Positions 56,788 to 64,000 of a DNA stretch of 64,000 nt are shown here, piece by piece. Position numbers and translations under genes: made by a program. Below the pieces are notes generated by a model. It had not been told where the DNA came from and did no database searches. It saw only the letters and a list, made by a program, of their open reading frames with translations. The number at the start of each line of letters is the position of its first letter. Within the stretch, counting starts at the first letter, position 1. Origin of the DNA: Melieria omissa (lineage: Eukaryota > Arthropoda > Insecta > Diptera > Ulidiidae); contig OZ020270.1 of the NCBI GenBank assembly GCA_963971225.1, forward strand, positions 1,488,001 to 1,552,000. Direction: 5' to 3'.

Positions 56788-59676
56788 TTAGACTTGTTCG
56801 TCCCGAACAAGTGCCGAGGCTCCGCTGTGATAAGGCGCCAGGCGCTCCAAATGGACTACCTTCAGCTTAGCGCCTCTATTGTTGCAACGTTGAATCCTGT
56901 ATACCACGTCGTTAATCCTAGTCACGACTTCGTAAGGTCCTTCCCATGACGCTTGAAGTTTTGGAGACAAACCTTTCCTCCGCTGCGGGTTGTAGAGCAT
57001 TACCAAATCGCCTTCTTGGAACCCTGCTGAGTTGGCCCGTAGATCGTATCTGGCTTTCGCCTTATCGCTGACCAGTTTGGTGCGGCCCCTTATAAATTGG
57101 TGAATTTCCTCCAGTTCCGCCCGCTTATTGGCCACGTATTCCGTCTTAGCGCCTCCCGTCGTGCTGACTACCCCGAACTTCAAGTCAGCGGGTAACCGCA
57201 ACTCTGTGCCGAACACTGCTCGGGCTGGAGTGAGTGATGTCGTGTCGTGCGGGGCTGACCTATACGCCATCAGGAACAGGGGGATATGCGTGTCCCAATC
57301 CTTTTGATTCCTGCCTACCACTTTCCGCAGGTATTCCTCCAGCGTCCGGTTAAAGCGTTCCACCATGCCGTCGGACTGTGGGTGCAAAGGAGTGGTACGC
57401 GTTTTCTTTATCCCCAGCAGCACACACACTTCCTTGAATACCGCAGACTCGAAATTCCGGCCTTGATCTGAGTGCAACTCCAACGGAACTCCGAACCGGG
57501 CTACCCAGTTGTTTACCAGCTTTTCCGAGATCGTGGTGGCCTCCTGGTTAGGAATAGGGTACACTTCGGGCCATTTGCTGAAGTAATCCATTACGACCAG
57601 CACATATTTGTTGCCTTGAGTGCTAGTTGGGAATGGGACGGCGACGTCCATAGCAATCCGCTCGAAGGGCGCTCCCACGTTGTACTGCTGCATGCGGCCT
57701 CGAGATTTTCTTGTCGGCCCTTTCGCGGCTGAACATCGGTCGCAGCTCTTAATCCACTCGGCTACAGACTCCTGACATCCTACCCAGTAGAATCGTCTTT
57801 TCATTTTGGCGACGGTTTTGGTGATGCCTAGGTGCCCTCCACTGGAGTCGTTATGGTATGCCTCGATGACCTCGTTGATTCTGCTTTTCGGCACTACCAT
57901 TAGGGGGTTGCTGGTACGACCATCCGCGCTCTCCCATTCGCGGTACAGGCAGCCTTCCTTCAGCCGCAAACTTTTCCACTGTGCCCAGTAAGCCTTAGCG
58001 ATCGGGCTTTCACCAGCCATCTCCTGCCAGTCTGGACGTGCGCCTTGCTCCTTGCCTTCGACGATTTTTGCAAGATCCGCATCCTCATGCTGGTCTTTTT
58101 GTAGCCTCTCCGCAGACCACTCTTCCTCTGGCATGACGCTGACCAACCGGACGTCCACTATCTGTTCTTTGCTTTCGGCTCGCGAGCATTGCCTGCATTC
58201 GACTTTGCACGGACGGCGGGACAAGGCATCGGCATTTCCATGGCTACTGCCCTTGCGATGCTCTATCGTGTAGTCGTAGCTCTGTAGTCGCTCGATCCAC
58301 CGCGCCAATTGCCCTTCAGGATCTTTAAAGTTCAGGAGCCATCTCAATGCCGCATGATCTGTGCGCAGGCGAAACTTTTGTCCATACAGGTATTTGTGGA
58401 AGTGTTTTACGCAGTCCAATACCGCCAGCAGTTCTCTCCGTGTCACACAGTAGTTGCGCTCCGGTTTCGATAGAACCCTACTGTAGTACGCTATCACTTG
58501 TTCCTGGCCGTCTATTATCTGTGATAGCACACCGCCAATACTATTCCCGCTTGCATCTGTATCCAGCACAAACATCTCCCCAGGCACGGGGAAGGCCAGA
58601 ATTGGAGCACTGCACAGTTTTTCCTTTAGACGTGCAAAAGCCTGTTCCTGCTCCTCGCTCCACTCGAAAGCTTGGCTCTTTTTCGTCAGTTTGTGCAAGC
58701 TGCTGGCTATGTTCGCGAATCCCGGAACAAATCGGCGGTAGTATGTACACAGGCCCAGGAAACTGCGGAGTTCGTGTAGATTGCGTGGTCGGGGCCACTC
58801 CTTAACCGCCGTGATTTTGCCTTCATCCGTATGCACTCCGCGGGCGGAAACCGTATGGCCCAGATACTTGACCTCCTTTTGGAACAGCGAGCACTTCTTT
58901 GGGTTGAGTTTAAGCCCGGCTTGTTGTATCCGCTCAAATACCTCCTTCAGCTTTCCCAGGTGGTCGTCGAAGCTTTTACCCATTACGATTATGTCGTCGA
59001 GGTACACCAGACACGTCCGCCAATGCAGCCCTTTTAGCACGCGTTCCATTAGCCGCTCGAATGTTGCTGGTGCGTTGCAGAGTCCAAACGGCATGACGGT
59101 GAACTGCCACAAACCATCGCCAACACTGAAAGCCGTTTTCTCCTTGTCCTTGTCTGCAAGCTCTACCTGCCAATAGCCGCTGCGTAAGTCGAGCGTGGAG
59201 AACCACTGCGTGCCTGACAGTGTGTCCAGGGTGTCATCGATCCGAGGTAGTGGATAACTGTCCTTCTTGGTCACATCATTGAGCTTCCGATAGTCCACAC
59301 AAAACCGGGTACTGCCATCTTTTTTCTTGACTAGCACGACCGGCGAGCACCAGGGGCCCGAAGAAGGCTCTATGACCTTGTCTTTCCGCATGTTCTCGAT
59401 CAAATTGGTGACCTCCTCCCTCTTGGCCAGAGGAACTCGTCTTGGCGGTTGGCGAATCGGTTTTGCACTTCCGGTGTCGATGTTGTGCTTCACTATGGCT
59501 GTTCTTCCGCCTGCTTCTGCCGCAAAAATTGACCCATAGTGCTGCAGGAGTGACCTCGCCTTCCGTTTCTGCTTGGCCGTCAACTCGCTGCTCCACTGGT
59601 TCTCCTGCGGTATGGCGTCCATGTTAAAACCGCTCTTCTTATTACCTCCAGGTGGGCTACTCTCGCAATTGACCAC
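56788..59676 (-). pseudogene. GypA pol, duplicate lacking protease
   Basis: A 962-residue open frame with the same RT, RNase H and integrase as the copy at 60,041. Its N-terminus is cut at the duplication junction (VVNCESSP), so the protease and its DTGA site are absent. It has no promoter-proximal gag and would not be expressed as a normal gag-pol. In integrase the Gly right after DVA is Val, beside the first catalytic Asp. This may affect activity; that is inference. Confidence 0.85.
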
Positions 59677-60029
59677 TTCTTAAACGCAGACAATAAAATA
59701 AACCAACAGTCACTTTATTATTCACAGTTTACACTTTACGGTTCGTACACCTAAGTATTTGCTTAATCACTTCGTGTGGCAACTTCACTTGTCAAAACCA
59801 GACTGACTCGCTGCACCGCATCTGGCCACCTTTTATACTCTGTCCGGCCGTCGCGCAGATCTTTCTCGCACGTTGCCAGATTGGACTAGAAGTTTCCCTG
59901 ATGACCGCGACCATCGTTGCCAGGTTGGACTAAAAGTTACTATCGCGGCCGTCGTTGCCAGATTGGGTTATAGCACGGCACGTAGCGGCAGGGTTGCTTT
60001 GCACCGCGACAGACTGGCTCATCGTTACA
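59677..60029 (-). repeat. Partial GypA LTR at the duplication junction
   Basis: It lacks about the first 70 bases of the plus-strand LTR (TGTTACGA...). It is otherwise identical to 56,424-56,776. Confidence 0.85.
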
Positions 60030-60040
60030 CTGCCCACCAC

Positions 60041-63000
60041 TTAGACTTGTTCGTCCCGAACAAGTGCCGAGGCTCCGCTGTGATAAGGCGCCAGGCGCTC
60101 CAAATGGACTACCTTCAGCTTAGCGCCTCTATTGTTGCAACGTTGAATCCGGTATACCACGTCGTTAATCCTAGTCACGACTTCGTAAGGTCCTTCCCAT
60201 GACGCTTGAAGTTTTGGAGACAAACCTTTCCTCCGCTGCGGGTTGTAGAGCATTACCAAATCGCCTTCTTGGAACCCTGCTGAGTTGGCCCGTAGATCGT
60301 ATCTGGCTTTCGCCTTATCGCTGACCAGTTTGGTGCGGCCCCTTATAAATTGGTGAATTTCCTCCAGTTCCGCCCGCTTATTGGCCACGTATTCCGTCTT
60401 AGCGCCTCCCGTCGTGCTGACTACCCCGAACTTCAAGTCAGCGGGTAACCGCAACTCTGTGCCGAACACTGCTCGGGCTGGAGTGAGTGATGTCGTGTCG
60501 TGCGGGGCTGACCTATACGCCATCAGGAACAGGGGGATATGCGTGTCCCAATCCTTTTGATTCCTGCCTACCACTTTCCGCAGGTATTCCTCCAGCGTCC
60601 GGTTAAAGCGTTCCACCATGCCGTCGGACTGTGGGTGCAAAGGAGTGGTACGCGTTTTCTTTATCCCCAGCAGCACACACACTTCCTTGAATACCGCAGA
60701 CTCGAAATTCCGGCCTTGATCTGAGTGCAACTCCAACGGAACTCCGAACCGGGCTACCCAGTTGTTTACCAGCTTTTCCGAGATCGTGGTGGCCTCCTGG
60801 TTAGGAATAGGGTACACTTCGGGCCATTTGCTGAAGTAATCCATTACGACCAGCACATATTTGTTGCCTTGAGTGCTAGTTGGGAATGGGCCGGCGACGT
60901 CCATAGCAATCCGCTCGAAGGGCGCTCCCACGTTGTACTGCTGCATGCGGCCTCGAGATTTTCTTGTCGGCCCTTTCGCGGCTGAACATCGGTCGCAGCT
61001 CTTAATCCACTCGGCTACAGACTCCTGACATCCTACCCAGTAGAATCGTCTTTTTATTTTGGCGACGGTTTTGGTGATGCCTAGGTGCCCTCCACTGGAG
61101 TCGTTATGGTATGCCTCGATGACCTCGTTGATTCTGCTTTTCGGCACTACCATTAGGGGGTTGCTGGTACGACCATCCGCGCTCTCCCATTCGCGGTACA
61201 GGCAGCCTTCCTTCAGCCGCAAACTTTTCCACTGTGCCCAGTAAGCCTTAGCGATCGGGCTTTCACCAGCCATCTCCTGCCAGTCTGGACGTGCGCCTTG
61301 CTCCTTGCCTTCGACGATTTTTGCAAGATCCGCATCCTCATGCTGGTCTTTTTGTAGCCTCTCCGCAGACCACTCTTCCTCTGGCATGACGCTGACCAAC
61401 CGGACGTCCACTATCTGTTCTTTGCTTTCGGCTCGCGAGCATTGCCTGCATTCGACTTTGCACGGACGGCGGGACAAGGCATCGGCATTTCCATGGCTAC
61501 TGCCCTTGCGATGCTCTATCGTGTAGTCGTAGCTCTGTAGTCGCTCGATCCACCGCGCCAATTGCCCTTCAGGATCTTTAAAGTTCAGGAGCCATCTCAA
61601 TGCCGCATGATCTGTGCGCAGGCGAAACTTTTGTCCATACAGGTATTTGTGGAAGTGTTTTACGCAGTCCAATACCGCCAGCAGTTCTCTCCGTGTCACA
61701 CAGTAGTTGCGCTCCGGTTTCGATAGAACCCTACTGTAGTACGCTATCACTTGTTCCTGGCCGTCTATTATCTGTGATAGCACACCGCCAATACTATTCC
61801 CGCTTGCATCTGTATCCAGCACAAACATCTCCCCAGGCACGGGGAAGGCCAGAATTGGAGCACTGCACAGTTTTTCCTTTAGACGTGCAAAAGCCTGTTC
61901 CTGCTCCTCGCTCCACTCGAAAGCTTGGCTCTTTTTCGTCAGTTTGTGCAAGCTGCTGGCTATGTTCGCGAATCCCGGAACAAATCGGCGGTAGTATGTA
62001 CACAGGCCCAGGAAACTGCGGAGTTCGTGTAGATTGCGTGGTCGGGGCCACTCCTTAACCGCCGTGATTTTGCCTTCATCCGTATGCACTCCGCGGGCGG
62101 AAACCGTATGGCCCAGATACTTGACCTCCTTTTGGAACAGCGAGCACTTCTTTGGGTTGAGTTTAAGCCCGGCTTGTTGTATCCGCTCAAATACCTCCTT
62201 CAGCTTTCCCAGGTGGTCGTCGAAGCTTTTACCCATTACGATTATGTCGTCGAGGTACACCAGACACGTCCGCCAATGCAGCCCTTTTAGCACGCGTTCC
62301 ATTAGCCGCTCGAATGTTGCTGGTGCGTTGCAGAGTCCAAACGGCATGACGGTGAACTGCCACAAACCATCGCCAACACTGAAAGCCGTTTTCTCCTTGT
62401 CCTTGTCTGCAAGCTCTACCTGCCAATAGCCGCTGCGTAAGTCGAGCGTGGAGAACCACTGCGTGCCTGACAGTGTGTCCAGGGTGTCATCGATCCGAGG
62501 TAGTGGATAACTGTCCTTCTTGGTCACATCATTGAGCTTCCGATAGTCCACACAAAACCGGGTACTGCCATCTTTTTTCTTGACTAGCACGACCGGCGAG
62601 CACCAGGGGCCCGAAGAAGGCTCTATGACCTTGTCTTTCCGCATGTTCTCGATCAAATTGGTGACCTCCTCCCTCTTGGCCAGAGGAACTCGTCTTGGCG
62701 GTTGGCGAATCGGTTTTGCACTTCCGGTGTCGATGTTGTGCTTCACTATGGCTGTTCTTCCGCCTGCTTCTGCCGCAAAAATTGACCCATAGTGCTGCAG
62801 GAGTGACCTCGCCTTCCGTTTCTGCTTGGCCGTCAACTCGCTGCTCCACTGGTTCTCCTGCGGTATGGCGTCCATGTTAAAACCGCTCTTCTTATTACCT
62901 CCAGGTGGGCTACTCTCGCAATTGACCACTGCTACAGCTTCCTTACACTCGCCGATTACCTCATCTTTTCCGACATATCTGGGTGCATTCAGGGGGTTCA

Positions 63001-63547
63001 GTATTCTGACTGGTATCCTGCCATTTTTAGGTTCCACTAATGTACGTCCGATGATGATGTTGTCGTGTCCTTGTTTCGGTGCTTCTACTACCCACAGCCG
63101 ACTCGTCCCATCGTCCTCGTCCACCTTTGCCCACACAATCGCCTCAGAATTCGCTGGTATCCTCCTGCGTTGACCCGATACAACCTTCCTTAGCGCCACG
63201 TTTCGCTCATAACCGGTGTGCAGCGGGAATTCAACGTTGGCATATCTCAGCACATTTTCCTTCAGGTCCAGCGTAAAACCGTGCCTAATCATGAAATCCA
63301 CGCCGATAATCACGTCGTCCATTATATCCGCGACGATGAACTCATGTTCCAGGCTGCTGGTGCCGATAGCAATCGTTTTCGTAACTTTCCCTCTCACCGG
63401 CGCGCGCTCGCCAGTCGCAGTCCGCAGCTGTATGCCATGCAGCGGTTCCCAGTTCTTCAGCAGCTTCCTTATTATGATCGAATATGACGCTCCAGTATCT
63501 AGTGTCAACACGAACCACTTTCCATCTATCCTTCCTTCAATTGTCAA
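60041..63547 (-). CDS. GypA pol: protease, RT, RNase H, integrase (open)
   Basis: 1,168 residues without a stop, encoding the enzymes that copy and insert a Ty3/gypsy-type retrotransposon. Approximate positions: protease LTLDTGASYS (14-23), RT VDYRKLND and catalytic YLDDIIVMG (near 450), RNase H DTDASG (near 620), integrase HHCC zinc region (near 800-840), then the DDE set: MDVAG (near 882), HSDQG (near 943), VERFN (near 979). A basic chromo-like tail (PSWEGPYEV-type) ends it. The start shown is the first Met; the real start could be further upstream or by frameshift from gag. It lies 11 bases from the LTR-proximal end. Gag is on the same strand and continues past the window. Confidence 0.85.
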   Translation of the reverse strand: MTIEGRIDGKWFVLTLDTGASYSIIIRKLLKNWEPLHGIQLRTATGERAPVRGKVTKTIAIGTSSLEHEFIVADIMDDVIIGVDFMIRHGFTLDLKENVLRYANVEFPLHTGYERNVALRKVVSGQRRRIPANSEAIVWAKVDEDDGTSRLWVVEAPKQGHDNIIIGRTLVEPKNGRIPVRILNPLNAPRYVGKDEVIGECKEAVAVVNCESSPPGGNKKSGFNMDAIPQENQWSSELTAKQKRKARSLLQHYGSIFAAEAGGRTAIVKHNIDTGSAKPIRQPPRRVPLAKREEVTNLIENMRKDKVIEPSSGPWCSPVVLVKKKDGSTRFCVDYRKLNDVTKKDSYPLPRIDDTLDTLSGTQWFSTLDLRSGYWQVELADKDKEKTAFSVGDGLWQFTVMPFGLCNAPATFERLMERVLKGLHWRTCLVYLDDIIVMGKSFDDHLGKLKEVFERIQQAGLKLNPKKCSLFQKEVKYLGHTVSARGVHTDEGKITAVKEWPRPRNLHELRSFLGLCTYYRRFVPGFANIASSLHKLTKKSQAFEWSEEQEQAFARLKEKLCSAPILAFPVPGEMFVLDTDASGNSIGGVLSQIIDGQEQVIAYYSRVLSKPERNYCVTRRELLAVLDCVKHFHKYLYGQKFRLRTDHAALRWLLNFKDPEGQLARWIERLQSYDYTIEHRKGSSHGNADALSRRPCKVECRQCSRAESKEQIVDVRLVSVMPEEEWSAERLQKDQHEDADLAKIVEGKEQGARPDWQEMAGESPIAKAYWAQWKSLRLKEGCLYREWESADGRTSNPLMVVPKSRINEVIEAYHNDSSGGHLGITKTVAKIKRRFYWVGCQESVAEWIKSCDRCSAAKGPTRKSRGRMQQYNVGAPFERIAMDVAGPFPTSTQGNKYVLVVMDYFSKWPEVYPIPNQEATTISEKLVNNWVARFGVPLELHSDQGRNFESAVFKEVCVLLGIKKTRTTPLHPQSDGMVERFNRTLEEYLRKVVGRNQKDWDTHIPLFLMAYRSAPHDTTSLTPARAVFGTELRLPADLKFGVVSTTGGAKTEYVANKRAELEEIHQFIRGRTKLVSDKAKARYDLRANSAGFQEGDLVMLYNPQRRKGLSPKLQASWEGPYEVVTRINDVVYRIQRCNNRGAKLKVVHLERLAPYHSGASALVRDEQV

Positions 63548-63711
63548 GCTGCTGGGCTGTCGTTTCAGCTGTGAGACAAGGATGGTGGGGCGGCAGATTG
63601 TGGGGATCAGCTCACGCCCCTTTGGGCTGACCCGTTTTAGTTTAACGGCTCCTCGTCCTCAGCCCTGCGCTTGTTGGCTGAGCCTCGATTGTCAGTATTC
63701 TTCGCTTCAGG

Positions 63712-64000
63712 CTATTGCGATCGGGAACGGGAACGCCTCTTTCGTTGGCGGCAGTCTCGTGATATGTGGCCCTGCTTGCCACACACCCAGCAAACAACTT
63801 TAGAGGAGACCACTCGTGGCCTGCCCGGTATCTCAGAGCTTATGGCTTGGATCGGAATGTCGTTGTCCGCCTGAATCTGGCGTATCCTTGCAGGTGCATA
63901 CCGAGTGCTCCCCATCCATGCCGCTTCATATGTCATCGCGCTGGTCACCGTTTCCTTAAATGTTGGCTTGCCCATCATCAACGCACTGCGACGTGTTTCT
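63712..64000 (-). pseudogene. GypA gag C-terminus with an early stop (cut by window edge)
   Basis: The frame carries the capsid end (MMMGKPTFKETVT), a CCHC knuckle CWVCGKQGHISRDC and an Arg/Ser tail. A TAG ends it at 63,712 where the GypA2 copy reads on for about 20 more residues. The lost part is a basic, poorly conserved tail, so the effect is unclear. The upstream gag and 5' LTR lie outside the window. Confidence 0.7.

Larger units (their letters stand above)
56424..62929 (-). repeat. 3,253-bp direct tandem duplication
   Basis: Units 56,424-59,676 and 59,677-62,929 differ at only a handful of sites that I can see. The junction (GACCACTTCTTAAACG) joins a pol position to a mid-LTR position. 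Confidence 0.9.

Noticed and set aside
56788..63547. Two independent GypA insertions in tandem
   Set aside because: The 3,253-bp units share all but a few bases and the inner LTR is clipped in mid-sequence, so it is a duplication.

Overview
The window looks like transposon-rich heterochromatin of a fly (Diptera; a tephritid-like true fly is my best guess). The reasons are gypsy, Transib, hAT, P/THAP, Helitron, LOA, RTE and CR1-like elements with a compact intron and a tRNA-derived SINE ending in AACCTAACC repeats. No intact host gene is visible. The only host-derived sequence recognised is a broken copy of ribose-5-phosphate isomerase (51.1-51.7 kb). Element names used here are my own labels: GypA (LTR about 421-448 bp, TGTAACGA...TCGTAACA on its own strand), GypA2 (a related family with a 519-bp LTR) and GypB (LTR about 200-240 bp, TGTGGGAACA...CTACA).

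Layout. (1) 2.1-10.6 kb and 15.4-28.7 kb are the two arms of a very large inverted repeat. Each arm carries GypB, hAT, P/THAP-type TIR, GypA2 LTR plus gag, a Helitron end and part of a CAGGGCTATT DNA transposon. The 4.8-kb spacer is the rest of that DNA transposon, with a defective GypA element (10.7-15.0 kb) nested in it; a SINE sits inside that element. The right arm later received a 4.75-kb LOA-type LINE (16.5-21.2 kb). (2) One plus-strand GypA2 element starts at 21.6 kb, runs into gag and resumes at 43.3 kb. Its gag is split by a 19.6-kb insertion with Transib ends (RSS-like heptamer and nonamer, CGCCG target duplication) at 23,680-43,292. (3) Inside that Transib lie its RAG1-like transposase, itself cut by an RTE-type LINE (38.3-41.0 kb), and a hAT element bounded by a 12-bp direct repeat. 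The hAT is cut by five head-to-tail GypB elements (25.9-36.9 kb), each separated by the same 4-bp CTGT. (4) 43.3-46.3 kb is the rest of GypA2, followed by a Tc1 remnant, a CR1/jockey-like LINE (47.6-50.6 kb), the Rpi pseudogene, a solo LTR, a MITE, and a second CAGGGC transposon carrying a complete short Helitron (53.4-55.6 kb). (5) 56.4 kb to the end is a young minus-strand GypA element. A 3,253-bp piece (part of the LTR plus most of pol) is tandemly duplicated, and one copy keeps an intact 1,168-residue pol.

How it fits together. Target-site duplications and sequence restored across junctions give a relative order of events: GypA2, then Transib, then hAT, then GypB, then a CAGAGATC element inside the GypB LTR, then a solo GypA LTR inside that. 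The inverted duplication came after most of these, and the LOA insertion came after the duplication. A dense, nested, mostly dead TE locus able to form long hairpin RNA is reminiscent of a small-RNA source locus. That is inference only; no small-RNA data are available here.

Limits: positions of TE ends rest on visual matching within this window. Superfamily names rest on motif memory, not on a search. Palindromes and tandem duplications of this kind should be checked against long reads before being believed.
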